A DNA stretch of 36,649 nt from Acidisoma sp. L85 (lineage in GTDB: Bacteria; Pseudomonadota; Alphaproteobacteria; Acetobacterales; Acetobacteraceae). The stretch spans positions 1 through 36,649 of the forward strand of contig NZ_LMUQ01000043.1 in assembly GCF_009765865.1 (NCBI RefSeq), in the 5' to 3' direction. The notes under the pieces were generated by a model. That model made no database searches. It had not been told where the DNA came from and saw only the letters and a list, made by a program, of their open reading frames with translations. Positions 7,893 through 16,638 of this stretch are shown piece by piece (within the stretch, counting starts at the first letter, position 1; every line of letters begins with the position of its first letter). The position numbers were made by a program, and so were the translations under genes.

Positions 7893-8521
7893 CAGAAGGC
7901 TCCCCTAAGATAAACGAAGGCGTAGACGCAGACCCAGACGGAGGCCTGGAACTGCCAGAACATCCGCAGGTTGAGCAGGCGCGCGACGATGCTTGGGGTG
8001 AAGCCGGACCTTGCCACCTGAACGATCATGACGAGCATCCAGAGGATGCCGAAGGCCATGTGCAGCCCGTGCGTCCCGATCAGCACGAAGTAGATTGAGA
8101 GGAAGCCGCTCCGGTCGGGACCGTCGCCCAGGGCGATGAGCCGTGCGAAGTCGCCGAGTTCCAGTCCGATGAAGACGAGGCCAAGGACGAGGGCGATGGT
8201 GATGTAGAGAATGACGCCCGGCTGGCTGCGCATCTTCATGGCAACGCTGGCGAGGCTGTAGGCGAAGACGCTCGTCATAACGGCGAGAGTTTGCCAGAAG
8301 CCTGCGAGCGGGTGGACGATCTGGTGGGCACCGGGTCCGCCTGCGAGATTAGTTGTCTGGTCGAGCACGCCATAGGCGGCAAAGAGCGCCGCAAAAATGA
8401 GCGCGTCACTCATCATGTAGAGCCAGAAGCCCAGGGTGCGCGTCGCGATATCGTCATGCGCCTCAGCCTCGTGCTGCCACAGCACCGAGTCCGGGGTGGC
8501 AGGCCGCTGGTGAATTGCCAT
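7892..8521 (-). CDS. cyoC: cytochrome bo-type quinol oxidase subunit III
   Basis: A 209-residue membrane protein with five hydrophobic helices and the haem-copper oxidase subunit III pattern: LGFWLYMMSDALIFAALFAA at the first helix, FIGLELGDF, and the highly conserved GTHGLHMAFGILW. Length matches CyoC of other bacteria (about 200). I place the start at the ATG at 8521, which overlaps the TGA of cyoB by one base (TGATG). The open frame continues upstream to 8704, but only as a shadow of cyoB. Confidence 0.95.
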   Translation of the reverse strand: MAIHQRPATPDSVLWQHEAEAHDDIATRTLGFWLYMMSDALIFAALFAAYGVLDQTTNLAGGPGAHQIVHPLAGFWQTLAVMTSVFAYSLASVAMKMRSQPGVILYITIALVLGLVFIGLELGDFARLIALGDGPDRSGFLSIYFVLIGTHGLHMAFGILWMLVMIVQVARSGFTPSIVARLLNLRMFWQFQASVWVCVYAFVYLRGAF

Positions 8522-10587
8522 CAGTGGGCCCCGGCTTCCATGAGTGGCGGTCGCGACGGCTGCTCGGCGATGATGCCGGAGGCGGCCGTCCGCCGTTCCA
8601 TCGCTGCGATCTCGCCCGGCTGCAACATGTAGCCGGGCGTGTGCTGGAACGAGCGGAAGATGACCAGAGCGATGATGGCGAGCAGCCCGCCGCCCGCCAT
8701 CCACCAGATGCGCCAGATCATGCCGAACCCGAGGCCGAAGGAGCAGATGCCAATCAGGATCGGTATCATCGTGTTGCCCGGCATGTGGATCGGCGCAAAG
8801 CGATCGGGATGCGAGAGATCGAGCCCACTGCGCCGCCGCCAGTCCAGCTCATCCCGCGCATTGATCTGCGGGGTGACAGCGAAGTTGTAGAAGGGCACCG
8901 GCGTCCGGGTCAGCCACTCCAAAGTGCGCGACGTGCCCCATGGATCGGACTCGAGGCTCGTGTTCCGGTTGCGGAGGCTGACGAAAAGCATCCACGCAAA
9001 GATCAGGACGGAGAGGCCGTAGAAGCCGATACCAATCTCCTGGATGATGAGGAGGGGCAGCATGTGCGGGTCGTAAAGATAATCCAGCCGCCGCGTCTCC
9101 CCCATGAAGCCGAGCGCGAACATGGCTACGAAGACCAGGATGGAGCCGGTCGAAAAGGTCCAGAAGAACAGCTTGCCGCTGCGCTCGTCGAGCTGCATGC
9201 CGAAGACCTTCGGGAACCAGAAGATGACGGCGCCGAAGATCGCGTAGGCGATGAGCAGGACCATGCAATGGAAGTGAGCCACCACGAAGACGCTGTTGTG
9301 GACCGTGTAGTCGATGGCCGGCATCGCAAGCATCATCCCGGTCAGGCCGCCGGCCAGCAGCATGAACAGGCCGCCGAGGCACCACAACATAGGCGTCTCG
9401 AAGGTCAGCCGGCCCCGGTACATCGTGAAGACCCAGTTGAAGACCTTCACGCCAGTCGGCACGCCCACCAGCATCGTGGCCACGCTGAAGAAGGTATTCA
9501 CCCCAGGGCCGGCGCCCATGGTGAAGAAGTGATGCAGCCAGACTAGCCAGGCGATACCCGCAATCGCGAAGGTGGCCGCGACCATGGTAGTGTAGCCGAA
9601 GAGCGGCCGGTGCGAGAAAGCCGGGATGATTTCCGAGAAGATGCCGAAGGCTGGCAGCACGAGGAAGTACACCTCCGGGTGGCCCCAGATCCAGAATAGG
9701 TTGGTGTACAGCATCAGGTTGCCGCCCAGGCCGGCCGTGAAGAAATGCGTGCCGATGTAGCGGTCGCAGCTCAGCATCGCGAGCGCCACGCCGAGAACCG
9801 GGAAAGCGGTCAGGCCGATGATGTTGGTCGAGAGCGTCGTCCAGGTGAAAACCGGCAGGCGGAACCACGTCATGCCGGGCGCACGCATCATGACGATGGT
9901 GGCGATCATATTGACGGCGTTCAGGGTGGTCCCGATGCTCGAGATCTGGATAGACCAGACCCAGTAGTCGACGCCGACGCCCGGGCTGAAGGGCAGCTCG
10001 GTCAGCGGGATCAGGCCAGACCAGCCCGCATCCGAGAAATCACCGACGAACAGCGAGACCATGACAAGCGCCGCACCCATCGCGGTCAGCCAGAGGCTGA
10101 GGGCATTCATATACGGAAAAGCCATATCACGGGCGCCGACTTGAAGGGGCACAATGACGTTGGTGAGGCCCGTGAGGATTGGCGTCACCGCAAACAGGAT
10201 CATAATGGTCCCGTGGGAACTGTAGATCTGGTCGAAGTGGTACGGCGGAATGTAGCCGTGCGAGGCGTCTAGAAAATGCGGCGAGTGGGGTCCGTCCGCG
10301 AGTACTTGCTGTGTCCGGATCATCAGCCCGTCGAAGAACCCGCGGAACATCATGACGAGCCCGACGATGATGTACATGACGCCGATCTTCTTGTGATCGA
10401 CGGTCGTGATCCACTCGCGCCAGAGGTAAGGAATTTTCTTGAAATAAAGGACGGGCAGGACAATGGCGATGCCCGCGACGGCGGCGAGCGTGAAAGCGAA
10501 AAGAATGATGACGTTGTCGTAGGGGATGGCGTGCAGCGTGAGACGGCCGAACAGAAAGGACCAGGGGCCCTGCAGATGGACTGGCAC
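8521..10587 (-). CDS. cyoB: cytochrome bo-type quinol oxidase subunit I
   Basis: A 688-residue polytopic membrane protein, the catalytic subunit that reduces oxygen to water and pumps protons. It has the low-spin haem ligand region YSSHGTIMILF (His125), the binuclear-centre motif WGHPEVYFLVLP with Glu and cross-linked Tyr of the proton channel, LHHFFTMG, and VAHFHCMVL with the last two haem ligands. The ubiquinol-site residues of E. coli CyoB (Arg71, Asp75, His98, Gln101) have equivalents Arg82, Asp86, His117 and Gln120, so it oxidises quinol, not cytochrome c. The start is a GTG at 10587, one base after the cyoA stop; AAAGGG lies upstream in the end of cyoA. Confidence 0.97.
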   Translation of the reverse strand: MPVHLQGPWSFLFGRLTLHAIPYDNVIILFAFTLAAVAGIAIVLPVLYFKKIPYLWREWITTVDHKKIGVMYIIVGLVMMFRGFFDGLMIRTQQVLADGPHSPHFLDASHGYIPPYHFDQIYSSHGTIMILFAVTPILTGLTNVIVPLQVGARDMAFPYMNALSLWLTAMGAALVMVSLFVGDFSDAGWSGLIPLTELPFSPGVGVDYWVWSIQISSIGTTLNAVNMIATIVMMRAPGMTWFRLPVFTWTTLSTNIIGLTAFPVLGVALAMLSCDRYIGTHFFTAGLGGNLMLYTNLFWIWGHPEVYFLVLPAFGIFSEIIPAFSHRPLFGYTTMVAATFAIAGIAWLVWLHHFFTMGAGPGVNTFFSVATMLVGVPTGVKVFNWVFTMYRGRLTFETPMLWCLGGLFMLLAGGLTGMMLAMPAIDYTVHNSVFVVAHFHCMVLLIAYAIFGAVIFWFPKVFGMQLDERSGKLFFWTFSTGSILVFVAMFALGFMGETRRLDYLYDPHMLPLLIIQEIGIGFYGLSVLIFAWMLFVSLRNRNTSLESDPWGTSRTLEWLTRTPVPFYNFAVTPQINARDELDWRRRSGLDLSHPDRFAPIHMPGNTMIPILIGICSFGLGFGMIWRIWWMAGGGLLAIIALVIFRSFQHTPGYMLQPGEIAAMERRTAASGIIAEQPSRPPLMEAGAH

Positions 10588-10588
10588 T

Positions 10589-11644
10589 CTATGAGCCCTT
10601 TCCGTTTTCGGAGCTTCGGCGCTGATTGGATGGGCCGCTATCGGGCGCCATTTTCTCGGTGAGGTCGGCGGGGACCGGATAGGTCAACCCGTTCAACGCG
10701 TCCGTCACGGCACGATTGAACACGCCGGTGTCCACTGAGGCGAAGTAGCCCGGCTTGGCGCCGATGTTCAGCGTGGGATGAGCGAGCTTCTGGAACACGG
10801 CGTAGGACAAGGCACCGCGGTTCGGCTGCGCCTGGCCCGCCTGCACTCCGGCTACCCAGCTGCTGAAGCCGTCCCCGCTCATGACGCGGGTGGAGAACTG
10901 CATCCATGAAAAGCCCGCACCGCTGAAGTCGGCGGAGAAGCCGGTAAACGTTCCTGGACCGTCGGAACTAAAGGCGTCCCGCGTCTGCATGCCGGGCATC
11001 ACGTCGATCATCGGTGCAAGTTGCGGGATGAAGAAGTCGTTTGTGACTGATGTGGATGTCATCCGCAGCCGCACTACCCGCCCCTGTGGCACGACAAGGT
11101 CGTCGATCGTCGCGATATGCTGCTTCGGGTAAATGAAGAACCACTGCCAGTCCGTCGTGATGACATCAATTTCTAATGGAGCTTGCGCTGGCACCTGCGT
11201 GCCGGCGGGCGCGCGGAGCACGGTCGGGTCATAGGGATTGGTCTCGATGACGGACTCATAGGTAAAAACCGCGAGCAGGGCGACGATCGCGATCGGGCCG
11301 CCCCAGATCAGGAGCTCGATTGTCATAGAATGCGCCCAATCCGGATCGTAGGCGGCCTTGCGCGCCTTGCCGTAGCGCCAGATGAAAAGGCACAGCATCA
11401 AGGTTGTCGGCAGGATTATGAGCAGCATGATGCCCACATCGATCATCGTGTACTTGAGCTGCGCGGCTGCGACAGGGCCTTTGGGGTAGAAGAGCCGGAA
11501 CTCTTCGCCGCAGCCGCCAAGTGGAATCAGTGCGAGACCCACAAGTGGCCATGTCAGCCATTTCGAAAGATGCTCTTTGACGTGGGAACACTTGACCGGA
11601 GCCAAGACGAAATCCTTCCTGCGCAGACGATGAGGTTTGACCAT
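10589..11644 (-). CDS. cyoA: cytochrome bo-type quinol oxidase subunit II
   Basis: A 351-residue lipoprotein subunit. The hydrophobic segment LTWPLVGLALIPLGGC ends in a lipobox with Cys45. Two membrane helices follow (about residues 65-90 and 108-130), then a periplasmic cupredoxin domain (ITTDWQWFFIYPKQ; NDFFIPQLAPMIDVMPGMQT). Where cytochrome c oxidases have the CuA cysteines this protein has none (GAGFSWMQF), which confirms a quinol oxidase. The ATG at 11644 has AAGGA nearby but gives an unusually long 28-residue basic leader before the signal segment. cyoA is the first gene of cyoABCD-DUF2189. Confidence 0.95.
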   Translation of the reverse strand: MVKPHRLRRKDFVLAPVKCSHVKEHLSKWLTWPLVGLALIPLGGCGEEFRLFYPKGPVAAAQLKYTMIDVGIMLLIILPTTLMLCLFIWRYGKARKAAYDPDWAHSMTIELLIWGGPIAIVALLAVFTYESVIETNPYDPTVLRAPAGTQVPAQAPLEIDVITTDWQWFFIYPKQHIATIDDLVVPQGRVVRLRMTSTSVTNDFFIPQLAPMIDVMPGMQTRDAFSSDGPGTFTGFSADFSGAGFSWMQFSTRVMSGDGFSSWVAGVQAGQAQPNRGALSYAVFQKLAHPTLNIGAKPGYFASVDTGVFNRAVTDALNGLTYPVPADLTEKMAPDSGPSNQRRSSENGKGS

Positions 11645-11927
11645 GGTTCCTTCGTACAGCGCGGCGCGCCGGATCGCAGCTGAGTTCTACGGGAGATCTC
11701 GATTCTGTCGAGTGGCTCCGTCAGGAGTTCAGTGTTTCCAGAGATCACAAAGAGGCCAACCAGGCAACACTTGGCCGATGGCACCCGTCGGGTGCAGGAC
11801 CATTTAGGCCGCACATCCTGGTCCACCCCGCTACAGCAACGACAATCACTTTCGTTTAGGTGTACTGGTCGTGATTCGATCTGACAGATGCCCTGGATGG
11901 TGTCGGATGGGTTATCGGTGTCCGACG

Positions 11928-12705
11928 TTACGCGGCGTTGAGCATTTTGCCCCTGGCGATGGGTTTGCTGTCAATGAAGGTCTGCATGGGTGTCTTACCA
12001 TAACACCAGCGTCCCTGGTGGGACCGTTGCTCGTTGTAGCTGGCCATCCAGACGTCGGGGTCAGTCTGCAGCTGCGCGATATTGCTGTAGATTCGCTTGC
12101 GGAACGCGAGCTGGTAGAATTCTCTGAGCATGGTCTTATGGAACCGCTCGACGATGCCGTTGGTTTGCGGGCTGCAGGCCTTGGTCCCGCTGTGGCCGAT
12201 GTCCTCGCCCGCGAGATGCGACAAAACTCGGTTCCGCGATCGGTCAGCTCCCGGCCTAGCTTGAGATCCTGCTGGTCGAAGAACGGCACGACACGGTCGT
12301 TGAGCAGATCGGCCGCGGTGATCGGGGTTTTGCGGTCATACAGCTTGGCAAAGCCCAGCTTGGTGTAGGTGTCGATGAAGGTCTACTCATAGATGCGCCC
12401 CACGACTTTGAGCGTGCCGACATAGAACGTGTCCTGAGCCCCGTAATAGGCCGGGCAATCACTCTCGAACTCGCCGAACGCCTCCTTGTCCAGCTGGCGC
12501 GCTCCGGGGCTGCAATCTGGGCCTCTGTCAGCACCAGGCCGTCCTGGGCGCTTTTAGCCTCCAGGGCTTTGAGCCGCTTCTGCATGGTTTCCGGGTCATG
12601 GCGCTGCCAGACACAGCGCACGCCAGCGGGCGAGGCCGCGATGTCGGGCGCGCCCCCATCCAGGTCCCGGCCAGTGATCGCCTGATCACGGACTGGCAGT
12701 CGCAA
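11928..12705 (-). pseudogene. IS481-like DDE transposase, decayed
   Basis: Pieces of one integrase-core transposase occur in successive frames. [20 protein letters not shown] lies near 12550-12620. [18 protein letters not shown] and [20 protein letters not shown] follow in a second frame, with a TAG at 12383-12385 inside it. [20 protein letters not shown] comes next, and then SPQTNGIVERFHKTM and HQGRWCYGKTPMQTF in a third frame (11928-12224). The N-terminal helix-turn-helix is missing, and roughly ten codons are lost near 12220. At least two frame changes, one nonsense codon and a 5' truncation make it non-functional. I could not find terminal inverted repeats. Confidence 0.75.
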
Positions 12706-13040
12706 CCGGATTACAGTTTAGATTACTGCAATCATTCAGTGTTTGCTTGCGCATCCGTGCGTTTTCTCGGTGCGTTTACGTGCGGCCAAGTCACTAGCGA
12801 CTGGTCGTCGGGGCTTCAGCGCAGCAGTGACTGAGCGACTGCGTGAGACGGGCCTGGCAATCGTGGTGCCGTCAAGCTTATCCTTGCCAATTCAGGTTGC
12901 GCGAACCGGATGACACCCAATGTGCTCTCTTAGAGTAGAGAACGCGGCGGGCAGTCTCAGCGACACGGGTTCCTACGCCTGATCAGCTGATTAGTCCCGA
13001 CGCACACGTCGACTCAGTTTCGGAAGTTCGGGAGATGAGC
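12706..13040. other. gene-free interval upstream of stress-protein pair
   Basis: About 330 bases between the transposase remnant and the CsbD-like gene. I see no protein-like frame and no strong repeat; it presumably includes the promoter for the two genes that follow. Confidence 0.35.
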
Positions 13041-13304
13041 GTGAACGCAGATCGCATTGGAGACACTTTCCAGAATTTGGCTGAAAAGGTCCAGGATGCC
13101 TTGACTGGGGACACCAGAGCTCAGCTTGAGGTCAAAGCGCGTCGGGTGGCCGGCCAAGCTCGAGACGCGTACGGCGAGGTAGTCGAGCAGGCGGCAGATG
13201 CTGCGACCGCTGTTGGCAAAGGTGTGGAGCAACAACCGTTGATCGCCCTGCTAATAGCTGGGGCCGTCGGCTACGCGCTCGGCAAGCTGCTTCATCCTCG
13301 CTGA
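13041..13304 (+). CDS. CsbD/DUF883-like membrane-anchored stress protein, copy 1
   Basis: An 87-residue protein. An amphipathic helical N-terminal part (ADRIGDTFQNLAEKVQDALT and KARRVAGQARDAYGEVVEQA) resembles CsbD and DUF883/ElaB proteins. A C-terminal hydrophobic segment, PLIALLIAGAVGYALGKLLH, has the small-residue pattern of a membrane anchor. Family members are induced by general stress and some bind ribosomes at the inner membrane. GGAG ends directly before an ATG at 13035, too close to serve it, but lies six bases before an in-frame GTG at 13041, so I prefer the GTG. A related gene follows 29 bases later, probably in one transcript. Confidence 0.7.
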   Translation: MNADRIGDTFQNLAEKVQDALTGDTRAQLEVKARRVAGQARDAYGEVVEQAADAATAVGKGVEQQPLIALLIAGAVGYALGKLLHPR

Positions 13305-13333
13305 TTTGGCACATAAGCAGGGAGAATGCATCC

Positions 13334-13570
13334 ATGAAATCAGTTCTGGCTTTGGCAACTTTTGCTTTAGCGATCCTCGTTCTTGAAGGCAAAGCTCGCC
13401 AGGTCGCCGCCGATGCTCAGGGTGCCTATGGTGAGACTGTGGATCGGGTTCGCTCCGTAGCGGCCGATACCCGCCGTGCGACGACGAATCGGCCCATTCC
13501 ATCTCTGCTGGTCGCAAGCCTCGTGGGTTACGGTCTAAGCCGTCTGACACGTTTAATTGGGATCGACTGA
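13334..13570 (+). CDS. CsbD/DUF883-like protein, copy 2 (diverged tandem paralogue)
   Basis: A 78-residue protein related to its upstream neighbour: it shares the block KAR-VA--A--AYGE-V and a C-terminal anchor (SLLVASLVGYGLSRLTRLI). It differs at the front, where a hydrophobic segment (MKSVLALATFALAILVLEG) replaces the amphipathic CsbD-like start, so it may be anchored at both ends or exported. AGGGAG lies about ten bases before the ATG. No function can be assigned beyond membership of the stress-protein group. Confidence 0.6.
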   Translation: MKSVLALATFALAILVLEGKARQVAADAQGAYGETVDRVRSVAADTRRATTNRPIPSLLVASLVGYGLSRLTRLIGID

Positions 13571-13753
13571 GACCTACACATACGGATCTGAGCTGAGGCG
13601 CGCGGCGTCACAATCATTGCTGTGCCTGCAGCTTTCTTCCTGTATCTCGCAACTTGACCCAGCTACGCCTTGGTCAGCATTTCGGATGTTTCCATGCTCC
13701 GCGTTTCCTGCAGTGACAAGCGGGGTAACTACGTCGCTGACGTTACAATCGTC

Positions 13754-14110
13754 CTAGGATTCTGGAACGGGGTCGATGCCAAGTTCCTGCCGGATGTGCT
13801 GAAACTTCTTCGGATCGGCGAAACGGCGGTCCGTCATCATTGCCCGCAGCTCGGCCAACCCTTTTGTCGTGAAGAATAACCGAGGGGGACGTGATCCGGT
13901 ATCAAGCCGCATCAGCCCCCGCTCAATCAGACCGTTGGCGATGGGCGAGAGCTTAGGCTTTCCGCTCTCAGGTCCGCCCCGCCAGGTTTTGAGCATAAAG
14001 CCCTCGGCGACCGTCGGATATGTCGAGAAGAACATATCGAGCTCTCGCCGGATATACTCTCGCTCGCCGGCCGTGAACCCCGCGGCAGTCGGATCGTTCA
14101 GCTTGCTCAT
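13754..14110 (-). CDS. hypothetical protein, winged-helix-like
   Basis: A 118-residue protein beginning MSKLNDPTAAGFTAGEREYI. The part KLSPIANGLIERGLMRLDT followed by PRLFFTTKGLAELRAMM resembles the recognition helix and wing of small MarR/PadR-like winged-helix domains, with an N-terminal helical segment (REYIRRELDMFFSTYPTVAEGF). I know no experimental function. A TTG-initiated extension to 14170 is possible but adds unlike sequence, so I prefer the ATG at 14110. It is an isolated gene pointing toward the stress-protein pair. Confidence 0.6.
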   Translation of the reverse strand: MSKLNDPTAAGFTAGEREYIRRELDMFFSTYPTVAEGFMLKTWRGGPESGKPKLSPIANGLIERGLMRLDTGSRPPRLFFTTKGLAELRAMMTDRRFADPKKFQHIRQELGIDPVPES

Positions 14111-14170
14111 GCCAAATCCAAATGAGTGGCCCACTCTCCTCAGGAACGTAAGGTTTTGCGCCCGAGTCAA

Positions 14171-14537
14171 TCCCGCATACGTCGTTGAATTTTTGGGTCT
14201 AGGAGATCATGAGGGCGGAACGCCACAACCCGCGCGATGTTGTCAATACCGATATTCCATCTCAACGGGGCAACTCCCTAAGCTAAGCTCAAATGTCTGC
14301 CAGCTATCTCGCGAATGTAATCTTTCTTCTAGCCGCTCCATCGCACCTGCATTGCCTCCTCTTGCAGCTCACGCGCAAGGTCGGCGTGCTTTGGAACCAT
14401 CGCCGCCTCACTCCGACGCGCCAGATAGTGGCTCGCGCAGAAGGGATATGTACGAAAGTTAATCGCGATCACGGCGTATTTCTACACCACAGGCACGTCG
14501 CTTTCGAGCGTGACCGTAGGCCGGAGTAACTGGATGC
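14171..14537. other. gene-free interval left of IS630 element
   Basis: About 370 bases with no convincing frame; it ends at the TA dinucleotide where the IS630 element begins. Confidence 0.35.
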
Positions 14538-15568
14538 TAGAGCAAAAACCGACCGATCCGACTCGAAAGTTCTTGCCCGACGCGGCGGCGATCTGATTCT
14601 CTGCGCGTGCTGGAAGGGGGCAGCAAAGCATGGGACGGACTTTATCAGAAGACCTTCGTCTGCGCGTCATTGCGGCGGTCGAGGCGGGGCTATCCCGGCG
14701 CGCGGCGGCTGAGCGGTTCGGTGTCGGTATTGCAACCGCTATTCGCTGGATGCGGGCGTTCAAAGCGACGGGGTCGACGCGGGCGCAGCCAAAAGGCGGG
14801 GATCAACGCTCGCATCGCATCGAGGCATACCGGGACGTGATCCTCGGTGCCGTCGCGGTCAAGGTGGACATTACCCTGGTGGAACTGGCCGAAATGCTGC
14901 GGCGGGAGCACGACTTGCCTGTGGCGCTCAGCACCATTTGGCGGTTCCTTGATCGTCACGCGATGACCCTCAAGAAAAACCGCGCACGCCAGCGAGCAAG
15001 ACAGGCCCGACGTGCTGGCGCGGCGGCAGGCCTGGTTCGACGAGCAGCCTCAACTCGATCCGCAACGCCTGGTCTTCATCGACGAGACCGGTGCGTCAAC
15101 CAAGATGGCACGCCTGCGCCGTCTGGGGGGCGTCCACCCCATCATTGGAAAACCACCACTTTCATCGGCGCCTTGCGTCTGAACGGCATGACCGCGCCGA
15201 TGGTGATCGACGGGCCGATGAACCGCGATGTATTTCACGCCTATGTCCGCCACGTGCTGACACCGACGCTGAAGCCCGGCGACATCGTGGTGATGGACAA
15301 CCTGCCTGCCCACAAGGGTGGCGAAACGCGCAGGATGATCGAGGCGGCCGCTGCCAGGCTGCTCTATCTGCCGCCTTACTCGCCCGACTTCAATCCGAAT
15401 GAGAACGCCTTCTCCAAGCTCAAGGCCATCCTACGCAAAGCCTCAGAGCGCACGATCGACGGACTGTGGGAAACCATCGGACGCGCCATCGACCAATTCA
15501 CCCCTGCCGAGTGCGCCAACTACTTCACCGCCGCAGGTTACGAGCCAGAATGAAAGGATTCTGCTCTA
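14538..15568 (+). mobile_element. IS630-family insertion sequence with TA duplication
   Basis: The transposase locus is bounded by imperfect inverted ends: GAGCAAAAACC at 14540-14550 and GGATTCTGCTC at 15556-15566, matching as GAGCA[A/G]AA[A/T]CC when reversed. Each end is flanked by TA (14538-14539 and 15567-15568), the target dinucleotide duplicated by IS630/Tc1-mariner elements. The element itself is 1,027 bp, within the family's range. The ends look intact although the transposase gene is damaged. Confidence 0.72.
14630..15553 (+). pseudogene. IS630 transposase with two compensating frame changes
   Basis: One uninterrupted 307-codon frame exists, but its middle does not encode the family sequence. 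Residues 1-115 (GRTLSEDLRLRVIAAVEAGL; TIWRFLDRHAMTLKK) and the last 135 (HWKTTTFIGALRLNGM; VVMDNLPAHKGG; YLPPYSPDFNPNENAFSKLK) are standard. Between about 14975 and 15140 the expected protein (HASEQDRPDVLARRQAWFDE, then LVFIDETGASTKM) is in the next frame. The first change lies in an A-run after CTCAAG, consistent with loss of one A; the second comes with a small deletion after MARLR. The first catalytic Asp, in FIDET, is therefore not translated. It would pass as an intact gene by length but is almost surely inactive. Confidence 0.75.
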
Positions 15569-15811
15569 ACTGCGACGCGCTGCTCCATGCCTGCAGCGAC
15601 GCAGTAGCATAGATCTGAAGCTTGTAGGCTCCAGAGTTGACCCAACGTTCATTGCCGCACGAGACAGAGTAAGCTATTTTCCAAACCTGATTAAAGGAGG
15701 TTGTTGAGGCGCTCAATGGATAGAATGCAGACCTAAGGGATCGACGGCCAAGCGAAAAGTGGGGTTGATTCGGAACGAATCTGCAAATCTCCAGCGATCG
15801 ATCATCAAGTC

Positions 15812-16126
15812 GTGAACGCTCTCGTTAAGGATCTCGGCCCTGACACCTATCGGATTCTGCTGGACACGTTCTCGAGCGATTTCGTCGAGGTTCATGCCAA
15901 GCTAATCACGGCTATGACAGCTGCCGATGTCGAGGAACTCAGAAGGCAGCTACATGCTATACGAAGCATAAGCCTGCCGATGGGGGCTGTGGAACTCCCA
16001 TGCCTCGTCCGGACGATCGAGACGCATGAAGATGACGAAGTCCTTCAAGCAACCGTGACATCTCTTCAGGAAATCGCGCGGGGATTCCGGCGATTTCAGA
16101 CGGCAGCTTCCGCTTTGCTTCGCTGA
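15812..16126 (+). CDS. orphan HPt (histidine phosphotransfer) protein
   Basis: A 104-residue helical protein resembling a stand-alone HPt domain. The segment RRQLHAIRSISLPMGAVELP matches the phosphotransfer helix H-x3-S-x5-GA, with His48 as the probable phosphate carrier; Arg takes the place of the usual Lys. Flanking helices (LLDTFSSDFVEVHAKLITAM; VTSLQEIARGFRRFQTAASA) complete the bundle. The only start in the open frame is the GTG at 15812, with a poor ribosome binding site. It lies 47 bp from a convergent operon encoding a receiver fused to a degenerate HPt, so the two may be remnants or partners of the same phosphorelay. Confidence 0.6.
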   Translation: MNALVKDLGPDTYRILLDTFSSDFVEVHAKLITAMTAADVEELRRQLHAIRSISLPMGAVELPCLVRTIETHEDDEVLQATVTSLQEIARGFRRFQTAASALLR

Positions 16127-16173
16127 GAAGCTGGAGCGAAAGCATCACGGAACAGAAGGAGAACTCAATCGGC

Positions 16174-16638
16174 CTACTCCGATGGCGATGCGGGAAAGCC
16201 TCGGATCATCTCTCTTATGATCGCGCGCACCTTTGGGTCGTCGACCTGCCGCGCGAGTTTTCCTAGCCGCATGACTTCTGTTATCGCTAACTCCTCAGGA
16301 GGTTTGGCGACGAAAACTTCACGCGGCTCGTGCGAAACTTCCTCATTTCTGCATTCCAGATCTGAGAAGAAATGCGCAATGGGTACATCGAGCGCAAGCG
16401 AGATGGCATAGAGACGGGCGGCTCCCAACCTACGAGCTCCCGTCTCATAATAACGAACCTGCATCGACGAGACGCCTACAACATCGCCAAGCTGACGATA
16501 AGAGATATTCAATTCTTCACGTCGCCGTTTCAGGCGCGTCCCTACGGCGAGATCAACGGCCGCTGTGGGACTGCTGGCTGCGTCCTCTTTTGAGGAGGAG
16601 GCAGTCTTCGCATCTGAAAACACTTGTATCGGTCTCAT
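16174..16638 (-). CDS. XRE-family helix-turn-helix regulator
   Basis: A 154-residue protein with a low-complexity N-terminus, a Cro/CI-type domain at about 30-92 (GTRLKRRREELNISYRQLGD; VVGVSSMQVRYYETGARRLG; ALDVPIAHFF) and a helical C-terminus ending in REMIRGF. Its ATG overlaps the TGA of the upstream receiver/HPt gene as ATGA, so the two are translationally coupled and probably work together. The domain resembles SinR/PuuR-type repressors common on plasmids and in sphingomonads. The target is unknown. Confidence 0.82.
   Translation of the reverse strand: MRPIQVFSDAKTASSSKEDAASSPTAAVDLAVGTRLKRRREELNISYRQLGDVVGVSSMQVRYYETGARRLGAARLYAISLALDVPIAHFFSDLECRNEEVSHEPREVFVAKPPEELAITEVMRLGKLARQVDDPKVRAIIREMIRGFPASPSE

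Noticed and set aside
8515-9868. Long open frames on both strands inside cyoB (343 and 339 codons)
   Set aside because: They are shadows of the cyoB gene in high-GC DNA, with His/Arg/Pro-rich composition and no family features.
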